Shown one piece after another: positions 44,191 through 57,532 of a DNA stretch of 64,000 bases. Every line of letters begins with the position of its first letter. Within the stretch, counting starts at the first letter, position 1. The notes under the pieces were generated by a model. That model had not been told where the DNA came from and ran no database searches. It saw nothing but the letters and a program-made list of their open reading frames with translations. The DNA is from Brachynemurus nebulosus (Eukaryota; Arthropoda; Insecta; Neuroptera; Myrmeleontidae). The DNA lies in contig JAPWDM010000020.1 of NCBI GenBank assembly GCA_035578155.1, positions 8,469,269 to 8,533,268 on the forward strand, in the 5' to 3' direction. The position numbers and the translations under genes are program-made.

Positions 44191-46441
44191 TTTAAAATTC
44201 TGATTTTTGGTTTTGTTTATCTAAATCTTAAAGTTTATCGCCAAATAAAGTCAAGTACACGCAATTTTAGGTTTTAATTTAATCTTCTCTTTCATTTTTA
44301 TCTTGATGACGTATTACTTATTATTCAGATGTTTTTACGCAGACGAAACGGGTAACCACAGCTATAAATAACAACTGTAGAATATAAAATGTATATGTAG
44401 GAAGTTATAACACCAAAATGAAAACAAGATAGACACCTGAACGAAAACACCTGAGGTTTAACTATAATTTTACATATAATCTAGCTGATTTTGAATAATA
44501 GTATTGTACAATAATACACGTGGCAAACTTATAATAACGAAATTAGAGTAGCACGCGTGCGTAGATTTTAAAACATTTCTTTTTTAAACTAACGGGGTAT
44601 TCTGGTCTATACGGCCAAATTTTACCTAAGTATTTTTCCAGGCGTAATAAATAAAATACCTTAAACATTTTTACCATTGGTTTTTTTATTAGTTTTTTAT
44701 TAACACTTAAAAAGTACAAAAAAAGTAAAAAAAAAAGTCAAAATTGAAAAAAGTAGGGACTCGAAAAGAAAGCTGCCCTCTGACTGACATGATTCCGACC
44801 CCACTCGGTGATCTGAAATACAAAATTTTAATAAATTCCTAAGAGTAGGGTTGTCATTTGCGTTTGACGCGAATTTTTTTGGCAAAATTACGTCGATGTG
44901 AAAAAATGGAATTTTCCCAAAATATCTTTTGAATTACGTTCAGCATATAATTTTTGCTTTTGTTACAGTAAAATTGCCATATTATCTACGTAAACGCTGT
45001 TTTTTTTATTCTGTTAAAATTTCTGTACCAACTATGAAAAATTTAATTTAATTTATGAAAAATCTAGTTGAATTTCTGTATAACATAAATTTTAAGCATG
45101 TTATGAAAATGCCGCCTTTCTGACTGTTCTTGCGATTTCTGGAACATTTAAACCGCTAGGTTCGACTTTGTTTTTAATCAGTCGTAATATTTCAGAACAA
45201 CATTGTATAGTCGTTTGAACGTTTCAATTCAAATATGTTTGATAACAACGTTTTAAAACTAATTTATTATTTCTGTTACCCAATGCACACAAGAGCGACT
45301 TTAAATCAACGTGACATTTTTGTGACTCCTATTATATCTAATCTGCGTTTTAAAAAGAGAGCTAAAAGAACGTTAGTAGTTTTCCAAGCACATATATCAG
45401 ATAGGGGTGACAAAAGTCGTCCGTGTGCGCATGGGGTTATGTAATGTAGGTACATAACTTGTATTAAATATAAGACATACACTAAATAATAAAATATCTC
45501 TTATTATTCATATAAATTGTATTATATTGTACTTGTTAACTGTTCAGAAACAAAGGTCTCATATATTAAATAAACGTATAGAACAACAGATGTACAATAT
45601 CTTATACTATATTATGTCAATACACATACAGACTAATAATAGAAGAAAATGCTGTGAATATGTGAATTAAATTTATTTATTAATGTAGTCGTTGGATACT
45701 TACTTTAAAGTTATTTACATAAATATTTTTAAAGGAACTCTCAAGCTTTCCCCAGTTGATCTATTTTCTCTCTGCCACTGTTTACAAAATTCCCGTAGCT
45801 ATCGTCTAAACTAAAAGAAATTAATAAAATTTTTATGTTCTTTATACTATAAATATATTTCAGTAAAATAAAAACAAACAAAACATACCTCTGTTGGAGC
45901 ATGTTGCATAACATAACGAATTTCTTGACATCTACTTTTAAGAGAATACTTCCTCCCACGGACACGGTTTAAATTTTAAATAGTGATAAAAATTTCAAAA
46001 TCGGTTGGGTAGTTTATTTTTGGCACTTTTGGGACCCCAGCACCGTGGTGGACCTTAGATAACACAATATATGTTCATCTAAAATAGTTTAGCTTTCTAA
46101 CAGTGAACAAATTTTGAAAATCGGTGATAACGTGTTCTCGAAAAGGTAGTTAATTTTTATTTTAAAAATAAAATACCTAGATATAAATATTGTTCTTGTA
46201 ATGACAAAGACGGTAAAACATTTATCGTTACGAAATTCAACAAAGTTCTTAATTTTTCTTAAAAACTTATTCACTTAGAATGATGGTTCAAAAGCTTATC
46301 TTACGTAACTTTTTACGGTATTTTCGATGGTGTAAAAGAATACTGGCGAAAAATGACCAAAATTTTATAAAATACATATATGCGTTTGGGACTTTGACCT
46401 TTTTACAAAAATTTCGTAAAAATTAGATGCTTCATTCGGGA

Positions 46442-46442
<1 letters not shown>
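44191..46442. other. AT-rich stretch, only short ORFs
   Basis: A 69-codon + strand frame at 45235-45444 has mixed composition but no recognisable motif. The rest has no coding signal. Confidence 0.3.

Positions 46443-46504
<62 letters not shown>
46443..46504. repeat. (AT)n microsatellite
   Basis: About 60 bp of pure alternating AT. Confidence 0.95.
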
Positions 46505-46509
<5 letters not shown>

Positions 46510-49500
46510 AATGAAAGTCACCTCGGTCTCCCGGGGTCTCAAACCTTATCATGAGAGCCGCTGTAATAGCCGAATTTCCAAAATTAACTAAAAAAAATTC
46601 AGAGTCTGTCTAGTACTTTTTTAGTTCAAACATACAAATCAAAAAAATTTTCCCTCCTTATTATCTCACTCTTATTTTTCAAGAATTCTATTTACATTTG
46701 CACATACCCATCTCATTAAATCCGCTAAATAATTCAGTTGTTTCATAATTTGTAATTTTAATTATTTATAGTAACAGATGATAGAGCACATAATATAGTG
46801 CATATACGCATGCGGGAGGACCTTCAGTCATATCCCTTTTATTTAAGTTTATATCAAAATTATAATAATCGTCACATAAATTTAACATTTGAAAACTGTG
46901 AAAGTCGTGATAAATAGTATGTAAAATTTTAACTGTTAAAAAACTATCAGAGACCCAATTCCAAATCTTTATTTATTTGTCCCAATATATTTCGACATCT
47001 TTGTCAAAAATTACTGGTTTAAATTAATAATGAATTCATAATACATACTTTCGAAATCAATTAATTTAATGCATTTATCCAATTGATATTCAAATGGTAA
47101 GTTATTCTAGGTTTCATCTTTTTCATATCTAAATTTTTATTTTTAGAAGTTGCAGTACAATAGAAAACATAATTTCTAAAAAAAAAATTAAATATTTCAT
47201 AGAAAAATTAATTTAGTACACTAATCCAACTAAAATGATAATAACTGGTTAAAATACTAACAAATTTAGAACTTTTAAGTTCAAAGTTTGACCATAATAA
47301 ATTAAGGCATCCGTGAATGAGTAAATAGTCTCTGCTCATATTTATTATGTACTTGAATAAGTGGTGAACTTTAAATTAATTCAATAAAAGTGGAATACAT
47401 GAACACATCATACAGAAGAAACCGTAAAGACGATTCTTTTATGTAAACTGTAATTTATTGTAAGAACAGATCATTCCAAAATTATACGAGTATATCAATA
47501 TTTACTACAAAGGGGACAAACTCCAATATTATCAACGTCAGATAAATATAACACATATAAGTACTGGAGAAATGCGAAAGATACAAAAAAATAGGGGACA
47601 AAATACATGGGCGAAATTTCTTAGTTAAAGAAATGTTAGAAGACAAAAAGGAATATGCAGTAGATATAAGTAATAGATTTTTTTGTAATGTGTAATTTAC
47701 ACAGTGAAATTTATTGTAATCTATTGTAGTACATTATAGTTTATAGTAATTTATTGTTTATAATAGCTACGGCCTCAAATGACGAAAGATGTCGAGTGAC
47801 CTAAAAAAAAAGAAACAAGAAACAAATAAATAAATAAATAAAACAGATGAATTAGACAAAAATAAATGTATATTTATAAACAGTTGAAGAAAATATTTTA
47901 ATATATTTTTTCTACAATCATAGTAGAAAGAAGGCTTTTACGCTCCGTCAAGCAAGCGAAAGACATAAGACTGTTACTTTTCGCTTTAAAGCGTAAAGTA
48001 GTACTTTATCGCTCGCTCAACATATATTTAATTACGAATCGAGAAGGCGTTGTTTGTGCTTTCTATGGCAACAAATAAAGAGATTCTAAACTTCATATTA
48101 TTTTTATAGTGAACAAGTGAAATATCAAATTTATTAAATTTTAAATAACTACAGTATAATATAGTTTATCAAATAATTTTAAATGAGTAAAATTATCTTT
48201 TCGTTTAAAAGAAAATGAAATAGGAAACGCTATAAAAATTTTGGAAAAAATAAGGTCAATTTTAAAAACTTTTATATATTAATTTTCATAGAATAAATAA
48301 ATACGTCAACTACAAAAAAATTGCTGCATTTTGGATTAGCTCTGTCTTTATACTTTAATTTGATACCTAAATGGGAAAAGTAAATGAGTTTTTTGTAGAT
48401 TTAAAGGATTAAAATGTTTAATGAAAAAAAGCTGTAAAAAAGAAATTTTTTATGAAAAGCGCTGAAAAGAGAACAGATATGTAATACATTGCAACACTAG
48501 CGACTAAAAATTCATTCATTCTTTCAAAGTTTTATAATACGTTCATTAAAATTTCTGAAAAAGGGAAATTAGTATAACGGATATATTTTATCAAGAGAAT
48601 ATGTGTTAAATATTGCTTTAATTTTTAAAGGTGTAATAGAACTACTGTCACTAGTATTCAAGAATTCGTGATTAATAAACGAATGGAATGCTTCAGTATC
48701 TCTAAGAAACTTCAAGGGTCGGTCAAAAGGGATTGAAATATGAATGTAAGGGAGGACAGAACAGTGTGTATTTTGATCGACATTATTGTTCTTTTTACTC
48801 ACCGGCACCGTTAAAAAGGTATAGGTATGTTGAAAAAAAAAAATGTTTTTATATCTGTTTCTTCCTACAGAGTAAAAATCATAAAAACTGTAAAGTATAA
48901 GGCCCAATTGCGCCATGTAATATACTCTCCAAAATTAATGTTATGATATCGACAGTTGTTAATTAAACTAATCACTTTGGCTTGACTTCTGGATATTATA
49001 TCCATATTTACATCAATTTATACGAGTAAGTTAAAATTTATTATTTAAAATTTTTGTCCGTACATTTATACATTTCTATTTATTTCGTTTTTCTACGTAC
49101 TATTGAAAAAATTTGCACATCTAATTCAAGTTCATTGACACAATGTTACGATGGTAAGTGCGATAAAGCTAGGGAAAATAAATTTTTATGTAAGCATATA
49201 ATGTCAGGTTTCCTTATAATGACACATCGTTTGCGATTCAAAATATTTACTTACTTAACGTTCCGGTAGTACATATATAAGACTCTTTGCTGGAGTGATG
49301 ATAAAAAGTAAATATTTTCTTTAAAACGAATATCATGTTTTGTATTATATATTTTAAGAAATTGAGTATCGTTCCACGTTTCTCAAAAAATAAATTTCAA
49401 AAATTCTATGTTAGTCAATAGATTAAAAAACATTTAGTTTACATATAACTACTCTGAATTTTTTCTGTTGAGTTTTGCTCCGAAATTTAACAGTACTCGA

Positions 49501-50029
49501 GTAACAAAAATCAAAATAAAAAACATTCAAATTGGTTAATAAAATTCTTTAAAAATTTAGGAAAAATTTTAAATTTATAAAACTGAATTATCTCGAAGCT
49601 GTAAGTTATCTAGCTGAATTTTTTGTCAGAATCATTTATCGGTCGTAGTATTTATTTGCATCATTTTTGTCCTTACGCTAGAATCAAATATGAAAAAAAC
49701 ATAAAAACACATTTTAATAAGTTAACACACTTCTCAGTTTATCTACTTCTAGGTAATGAGAAACAGTGATAATATTTAATTGTGCTTTACTCTAATGTGT
49801 AAAAGAATATCTTATATGGACTGAGATTTTAAACGCCTTGTCCCTACTGGCTTTAATAATAATAAAAAAAATTGACTTTAATAATATTTTTTAAATTACA
49901 ATGTTTTATTACATTTATTATAGCAGTTAGTACACTTTTTTATATTTACTAAGCATACTTGTATACATACGTATTAGTATTAAAATAAATAATTTTAAAC
50001 AGATATAACAATACCATTGTATTCCGATG
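46505..50029. other. AT-rich stretch with one unassigned 115-codon frame
   Basis: The minus-strand frame at 48569-48916 (115 codons) has mixed composition, including DRPLKFLRDTEAFHSFINHE, but no motif I know. It may be a relic exon or chance. A short AAAT run lies at about 47820-47842. Nothing else is assigned. Confidence 0.3.
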
Positions 50030-50353
50030 CAAAAATGGAAAAAGTGAGGGGCAAGGTAATGTGGAATCCCTAAAAGGCACTAACTGGATATTAATACATA
50101 TACAACATTTTAGCCCTCTAGTTTTACTCAGAGAGTCTCTAGGCATGTTAGAAAAGAATAAAAAAATCAAGGAAATATTGGCGTAAAAATCGTGAGAGTA
50201 AGGGTTAAAATTTGAAACCTCCAAAAAGCGGTGGCTGGCTATTAGCTTAACCTATACACAAAATTTCAACCGGCCGGGTTCATTTGGGAAGACTTTGACC
50301 TTCACAAAACTGCTAAAAAATAAGAAAAATCATGTTTTTTTGATATAAATAAG

Positions 50354-50365
50354 GTGGGGGTAATT
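50354..50365 (+). repeat. 12-bp target duplication, left copy
   Basis: GTGGGGGTAATT, repeated exactly at 51598-51609 on the other side of the tRNA-like cluster. Confidence 0.75.
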
Positions 50366-50400
50366 AAATTAAAAATCACAAAGTGATTGAAAAAATTATC

Positions 50401-50473
50401 CGAATCGGCCGGGAATCGAACCCAGGATCTCTTGATAACTAGCCAGTTGTGCTATCCATTACACCATCGATCC
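50401..50473 (-). tRNA. tRNA-Thr(AGT)-like sequence 1, probably not functional
   Basis: A box TGGTGTAATGG and B box GGTTCGATTCC match the pol III consensus. The anticodon loop reads CTAGTTA (anticodon AGT). The anticodon stem is disturbed (CTTGATAACTAGCCAGT on the + strand). The acceptor stem has mismatches. It is part of the SINE-like unit. Confidence 0.5.
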
Positions 50474-50760
50474 TTTGCTCGATAGGCGCCCGATACAGAC
50501 AACATTCAATCACCTATGTGTATGTACTCTCTATAATGCGAGAAGCAGTTACAACTTTTTCAATTTCAAATATTATCGAGTGCTTGTGAAACACTACTAC
50601 ATATGACAGACTTTTGTCTGCATTTAAAACACACGTAGTATTCATATGTTCACTTATCGTTCAGCTAAACTGAAACTTTAAGCACTCGACTTCCTTTGGT
50701 TAACATGACCAAAACCACATATGTGAATTAAAAATCACAAAGTGATTGAAAAAATTATCC

Positions 50761-50832
50761 GAATCGGCCGGGAATCGAACCCAGGATCTCCTGGTAACTA
50801 GCCAGGTGTGCTATCCATTACACCATCGATCC
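50761..50832 (-). tRNA. tRNA-Thr(AGT)-like sequence 2, probably not functional
   Basis: This has the same boxes and a perfect anticodon stem (CCTGG/CCAGG) around CTAGTTA. The acceptor stem GGATCGA against CCGATTC leaves a mismatch at its base and one G-U. Confidence 0.55.
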
Positions 50833-50953
50833 TTTGCTCGATAGGCGCCCGATACAGTAGTGAACATATGAACATATGATACAATAATGTGAACATATGA
50901 TACATACACATAGGTGATTGAATGTTGTCTGTATCGGACGCCTATCGAGCAAA

Positions 50954-51026
50954 GGATCGATGGTGTAATGGATAGCACACCTGACTAGTTACCAGGAGAT
51001 CCTGGGTTCGATTCCCGGCCGATTCG
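50954..51026 (+). tRNA. tRNA-Thr(AGT)-like sequence 3, probably not functional
   Basis: The anticodon stem carries one A-C mismatch (CCTGA/CCAGG). Both pol III boxes are intact. Confidence 0.5.
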
Positions 51027-51317
51027 GATAATTTTTTCAATCACTTTGTGATTTTTAATTTACATATGTGGTTTTGGTCATGTTAACCAAAGGAAGTCGA
51101 GTGCTTAAAGTTTCAGTTTAGCTGAACGATAAAGTGAACATATGTATGAATACTACGTGTGTTTTAAATGCAGACAAAAGTCTGTCATATGTAGTAGTGT
51201 TTCACAAGCACTCGATAATATTTGAAATTGAAAAAGTTGTAACTGCTTCTCGCATTATAGAGAGTACATACACATAGGTGATTGAATGTTGTCTGTATCG
51301 GGCGCCTATCGAGCAAA

Positions 51318-51390
51318 GGATCGATGGTGTAATGGATAGCACACTTGGCTAGTTACCAGGAGATCCTGGGTTCGATTCCCGGCCGATTCG
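51318..51390 (+). tRNA. tRNA-Thr(AGT)-like sequence 4, probably not functional
   Basis: The anticodon stem is CTTGG/CCAGG with one G-U. Both pol III boxes are intact, so transcription of the unit is plausible. Confidence 0.5.
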
Positions 51391-51597
51391 GATAATTTTT
51401 TCAATCACTTTGTGATTTTTAATTTACATATTATGTGGTTTTGGTCATGTTAATCAAAGGAAGTCGAATTCTTAAAGTTTCAGTTTAGCTGAACGATAAG
51501 TGAACATATGAATACTACGTGTGTTTTAAATGCAGACAAAAGTCTGTCATATGTAGTAGTGTTTCACAAGCACTCGATAATATTTGAAATTGAAAAA

Positions 51598-51609
51598 GTG
51601 GGGGTAATT
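51598..51609 (+). repeat. 12-bp target duplication, right copy
   Basis: An exact copy of 50354-50365. Confidence 0.75.
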
Positions 51610-52160
51610 TTAAAAATTGAGACCTCTAAAGGGCACATTCTTTATACTGGCTCAATCCGAATATAAAATTTCAGCCCCCTAGGTTTATTTATGTGATCTG
51701 TACGAGTGGAAAAACTGTAAAAAAGTCTAGAAAGCATGAAATTGTAGCTTAAAAATGGTGGTAGTGGGGGTAAAATTTTAACACGTCCAAAAAGCACGTC
51801 CTAGAAACGGACTCTATCAACATCCAAGATTTCCACCCTCTACGTTAATTCTAGGAGTCTGTAGGCGTGTTAGATCCAGCCAAAACACCTTTTTCCCTCA
51901 GCCCCCTCCAAATCACCCTAGGAAGCTGAATTTTGAATATGTTGTAGATAGTTGGCCGAAACATTATTTCCAACTAGTTTGGAAAAGTTTTATTCTTTTG
52001 TCGTCCCCCTTAAATTTGAGTTGGATCCAAAATTTGCTCAAAATTTGTCCTCACTTCGGTAGTATTGTTGCGCATCAGAATGAGTCCCACTTACCAAATT
52101 TCAGCCCATTTCAGCTCATTCCATCCCTGTGGGGACCCCACACATGTCAAAAGGTAGCGG

Positions 52161-52162
<2 letters not shown>

Positions 52163-52230
<68 letters not shown>
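52163..52230. repeat. (AT)n microsatellite
   Basis: About 68 bp of pure alternating AT. Overlapping poly-IY frames on both strands are artefacts. Confidence 0.95.
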
Positions 52231-52234
<4 letters not shown>

Positions 52235-54557
52235 CATTTTTTCTTCAGAATCGTTTTCTACGAGCCCGAAAACGGATAGCACCCCTACTCTCGCCTCGTC
52301 CCGTTCTTATCGTATAGACTGTATAATTTTCTTCGAAAAATTTGTCTAATTAAAAAAAAACATATTAACATTTGTGTGTACCTACAACTTATTTTGGGCA
52401 TATCCTATATATTTTTTTAACAAAAGCAAAACTAAATGCATCGATTTTGATATTCCGGCAAGCAAAATATTGAGCATGAAGTTTTCGTGCCACAACTATT
52501 ATTTTCCCATTTAGCAGACTTTTTATCTTTTCCAGTTTACGAAATCACAATGTTTATCATCAAAAAACTCGTGTATTGTCCGTGTATTGTACAATTTCTC
52601 AAAAAATGATAGAAATTGCCTCAGCATATTCTTTATAATAATATTGTTTGTTAGTATTCAGTTTATGTTCATGTTTTTTTAATTTAGAAATAATTTGTTA
52701 AGTCTGAAATTTTTCAGATAAAATTTGTTTAACGTCTTTGGAATATACGTCATCACTTTTTCCTTGTCTATTTTCCATTTTCCTCTACTTTCTGAACATT
52801 TTTGCAATAATAACCCTTAAGTAAAAAAAAACATAAGACCTCTCTACAGCTAAATATTTATATTCCTTTTTATATGACATCAGAATCCCTGCATGTTTCT
52901 ATTATCCACAACATACGTTTAAGTAATTACTATGTAGTTAGTTGAAAACAGATAGCTAACATTTTTAATGAAGTAGCTAAGAAAAGTATTTATTAAAGTA
53001 AACGTCCAGTGTTTGTCCTAATATACTGTTAAGACCCACCGTTAAATAAATCAACGTACCGATATAAATTTCCCTAAAGTGTAATAATATTTTCTCTCTC
53101 GGTGACATAATCGCAGAATACTTGTACATATTTATGTTGTTTTTGTACGTAGTTTGATACTAACATATCAGAAAGATTAGGATACTACTAGGAATTTAAA
53201 ATTCTAATGAAGAGATGGTTAATATCCATCTACTCAATGGAATACACTTATAGAAAAATAAAGTACGGGTCAATAATTAAAAAAATTTAAATTGATATTC
53301 CTATATTTTGTTTCCGTGAAAATCTGTTTATTAGCCTAAGAACTTCATAAGACCATTATTTATTTACATAATGAAATAGAAAACTGAAGAATTTCTAAAG
53401 ACAGTAGGCTGAAATTTTTTAAGGACTTAAAACTAAAATAAAAAGATAAATAATCTAGTAATTATGACAATTACGAACAAAAATTATGAAAATACAGCAT
53501 CTTAAATTGTGCAATATGTCTATAAGAGAAAGAAAATCATTAAATTCCGTTATAAACCGGAATAGCTAATGTTTATATTAGAGTTAAAACAAAATAACTG
53601 ATACTTAAAAGAAATCACTTTACAAATAGGATCAGAATCAGGTAATACTTTGATATACATCTACAGAACCACTTCAAATATAATGATGGTTATAAATTTG
53701 GTATTTGAATAATATCTCTGTATATTATGTCACAATTAATTACGGATGTTTTATGTTTGATTGAACTGCCTAAAGAATAACAGGAAACAACGCTTCCTAA
53801 GTTTTTTGTGAGGTAAGTATTAATTCGACGACCCCAAGCATGCAAATTTTGCAAATTTCAGAAGGAACCGAAGCATAGTGAAAAAGAAATAAGACAATAC
53901 CCCCGTCCGTATCTCCTCATAAAATCGCCTAAAAGTTTCAGGAATTCGTTAGGATTTATTAAAGTTGTACGATTTTTATGTTATGACCGTTTTTTGGCTC
54001 CTTAATTTAACTATTAAGAATTATATAAAGTATGTGACTTTAGCTTATCAAATTCAAGACGGGTAAGAAGCCTTTCCTCTTAATAAGTATAATGAATATA
54101 TACATATTGATTAATTCACCTTTTATCGTGTTCCTACAATAGTCAAACGTGAAAATATCCTTAGTGATTAAATAAAAAGTTTTAACCACACCTTTTTTCA
54201 ATTCTAGATCTATTTAGTGTGCTAGTTAATCAGATAAATGTTAAAAGAGCCTATCCATCCACTACTTTTAAAAATTTGTAAAATTTATTTAAAACAAGCT
54301 TGAATTGGAAATTGAAAATCGTCGATAATCCTATAATCAATACTAGAATCATATGAATTTTTATAATTACAATGGGCAAAATTTCTTAATTCTTATTTTT
54401 GTTCTTTTCAATATGTCAATAATATTGTACTGATTATTCTTATATTATACAAAACTTCAAACTAAGTAGTTCTCAAATTTTTCAAATGTGAGTACATAAT
54501 TATGTATCAGATGTCCAACTGAGCGATGCGATTTGCCTATTAATGATTTATAAATAA
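52231..54557. other. AT-rich stretch, no feature assigned
   Basis: No ORF longer than about 60 codons and no named repeat. Confidence 0.35.
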
Positions 54558-55540
54558 AGAGCCCAACGTTTAAAAATGTTTATGAAGTATATTTCCCGGT
54601 CGATAAGACTTTCAGAAAATATATACTTAATAGGAATATACTTAAATAACATAGAAAAAAATCAGTTGCTGCTAAAAAACGATTTTAGCGGGTGAAACAC
54701 CCTGTCAAAGTTTAAACTCAAAAATTTAAAAATTTATGAAATTTGGTTTATACATACCTTAGAGAGTTCTAGTAATAAATATAACATTATTTTTTGCACC
54801 TACACATTTTTAAGGAACGAAATCACGCCTAAGGCTGTGTACCTAAAAATTTAAAAATTGGGAAATTTTGTTTATATATACTATTCAGAGCTCCAGTGAT
54901 AAATATGTTATCTTTTCGTTCATAAATTTGTAACGGGTGAACAAAATTCGGTCAATTTTTAAATTTTTATTTTATTATTAAATTTTTCTGTCTTCCATTT
55001 GAAGGATTGTTTTACCCGTCAAGAATTTGGAACTCGGTATAGTATATTATTTAAACAAAATTTCCCAATTTTTAATTTTTAAGTACGTAGTACTTGAACG
55101 CGTGATTTCAGCCCTTCAAAATGTGTAGATGCAAAAATTTTGTTATATGTGTCTTCCTATTACTATAACTCTGTAAGGTATGTACAAGCAAATTTTAAAT
55201 TTCTGGGTTTTGATTTTCAGGGGTGTTTCACCCCCTGAAATCGTTTTTTAGCAGCATCTGGTATTTTTTGTGTTATTAGGTAGCCACCCTCTACATATTG
55301 ATGAAGCTTAAGAATTTTTTGAGTTTTCGACTTCGTGCGGTTTCCTTGTAATTTGGATCGATTTTATGAGGGATCCTTACATCTCACATTGCCCCGAACA
55401 GCAAACAACCTGCTTATGTTGAAAATGGGACTCCCCTGTTGGATCAGATTCCTTGGGAATGTTGCAAACAAATATTGTATTATTTTAGATTGAACTTTTG
55501 TATTATTTTAAATTGAACTTTATTTTTTACGTTGGGCTCT
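54558..55540. mobile_element. 983-bp TIR element with inner ~295-bp arms
   Basis: The outer ends are AGAGCCCAACGT and its complement. Inside, 54664-54960 and 54962-55258 form a diverged palindrome (for example GCTGCTAAAAAACGATTT with AAATCGTTTTTTAGCAGC, plus GTGAAACACCCTG-like blocks). It has no ORF and is an old non-autonomous element. Confidence 0.6.
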
Positions 55541-57532
55541 TGGCCTATTAATTAGAAAAAGCAGGTTTTAAACCACAATATAGCTGTAGATAAGCGATTA
55601 CTGCTAGGGTATTGGTAAAACCTTAACCAGGAGTTTTTAGTGATGTTAACATTTTCTTTTTTGCATTTGTATACTTAGTACAATCATACCAATATTATTA
55701 TTTATGCGAGAAAATGTATCTCGTTTATGCGTCTCAACCGTTCAACCAATAAACTTGAAATTTTATACAGTAATATTTGGAAAGATATAGAATTTTAGGG
55801 AACTATCTAAAATCTGAGAGAAAATGTCGAGAAAAGGCAGGTATTAAATCACCATGTAGTTTTGTCTTCAGGCCTCAGCCGCTTAACGAGCTGACTTAAA
55901 AGGTTGTGTAGCGATAACTGAGGTGGCGTAGAAAGATACAACCTACTTTTTATCACGACAAAATATCTCATTACCGAGGGAAAACAAAACAATGAACTGG
56001 AATTTTCATGAAAATTGTAGATCTGAAAAATATTGTAAAAAAAGAATATTAAAAATTCTGTGACGAGGAGAAATTTACAGATTTTTAGGTGAAGACGATA
56101 TTTCAACTTTTTTATTTCAATTTAGTAGTTCTAGAAAAAATTGTTTAATGCTAATTGTATTTGTATTTTGGATCTAAATTACAGATTTGCTTCTTCTGAT
56201 GAAAATACTTGAATATTCCTCACGTCCACAGTAACTCTGCGGTTACCATGTTTCACAGTTGTAGATAATGAAATATGTAGAGATTTTTACTTAGACTAAA
56301 GCTATATGAGATATAGAAGTATAAAAATGGTAAGAGAAATGAATAATGGAAGACTTTAACAAGTTTTCAGCAAATTTTACTTATACAATTAAAAAATTTT
56401 ATTCTCGTATAAAATTCCTTAATAAAATTATAAATAATAAGTTTTTTTCTTCTACTTTTCAATTATATATTTATTTTCTATATACATGATAAAGCATTTG
56501 AAGGTAAGAAAGGGGGAGAAAAATAAATCTCTAATTCTAAAGGGAACTTATAGATTAAAGCTTAACTGCCATTATTATTAAATTAGCATAAAAATGGGTG
56601 TACTGTTTATTAAGCTTTTTTTTAGATATCGCAATAAAAATTGTATGCATTTCTTTTCAACTAATTTAAAAGTAGTTAAAAATCGTTTGTCGTGAATAAC
56701 TACATTATAAAATATTTATGACGTCATACGAAACAGATAGATATATTTAACAATATAGACCAAATTTACCTATTATAAAAAGGCTATTAATGCCATAAAT
56801 CAAAAAAACTAGAGAAGATAAGAAAAGTTACACAAAACAGAGAACGAAAATTGGTGATGTATATTACAAAAAGAATAAACAAGCTATAGTAATTTCTATG
56901 CTAATTACCTTTTGGTGAATCATCATATACCAGCCACTAAAAAAGACTACAAATGGAGATTTTTATTTTCTTCTGTAGTATGCGTATGTGTCTTCATCCT
57001 TTAATGTCGGTGTGAATATGTTTCCTTTAAACACGTTCATTTGAAGGAAAAATGAAGCATTTCTAAAATTAAGATAAGGAATTACATATTAAAAGGTAAG
57101 AGAGAAATGGTAGCCGTCAAGTTTCATTAAAATGTTAAAGGCTTAGGAAAGCATTTCGGATCCAGTTTAATGTAACGAATAGAGAGAATTATAGCCTAAC
57201 CAAAGTTAAATAATAACGTACAAGAAAGTGTAGGTTGTTACTACATTGCGGTAATACACGAAACCTTATTCAACACACTACTTCCTTACAAGTTCTCTGT
57301 TGTAAACAACCTGGATCCCAAATGTTTTTATGGGTCACAACTCACAAGATATATTTTTTCGATTCACTATACACATTCTGGAAGATATGCAAACTGTTAG
57401 TCCATTTGTGACAGAATTCTGTTAACATTATAAATATACAATAGCTGGTCATCTAAAAATTAGTGTTTGTAAAATTTATATTTTACTGAAACTCGTAGTT
57501 AAGATAAGCAGCAAAAATGAAAATAAACAATA
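55541..57532. other. AT-rich stretch, no feature assigned
   Basis: Only chance ORFs (the longest is 85 codons, minus strand, 55849-56106, without a motif). Confidence 0.3.

Larger units (their letters stand above)
50366..51597. mobile_element. Inverted cluster of four tRNA-Thr-like repeat units
   Basis: Two units read on the minus strand (tRNA-like parts at 50401-50473 and 50761-50832) and two on the plus strand (50954-51026 and 51318-51390). They meet near 50880 in an AACATATGA-rich turn. Each unit of about 360 bp has an 80-bp leader with CTATCGAGCAAAG, the tRNA-like part, and a 240-bp body ending TTTGAAATTGAAAAA. The 12-bp duplication shows the cluster entered as one event. Confidence 0.7.
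50030..51900 (+). repeat. Diverged ~160-bp tandem repeats, interrupted
   Basis: Units share CCTCCAAAAAGC-like, CAGCCCCCTAGGTT-like and GGGGGTAAAATTTT-like blocks. Anchors fall at about 50062, 50215, then 51620 and 51781, which is a 153-161 bp spacing once the 1244 bp of insertion plus duplication is removed. This is a local satellite or part of a larger repeat family. Confidence 0.6.

Noticed and set aside
48569..48916. 115-codon minus-strand ORF as a host gene
   Set aside because: No motif, no neighbour exons, and a length within chance for AT-rich DNA. It is left as unassigned.
50401..51390. Functional tRNA-Thr gene cluster
   Set aside because: The acceptor stems have mismatches, the copies are embedded in a repeated body and a fifth diverged copy lies at 63.36 kb. 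They fit a tRNA-derived repeat better than working genes.
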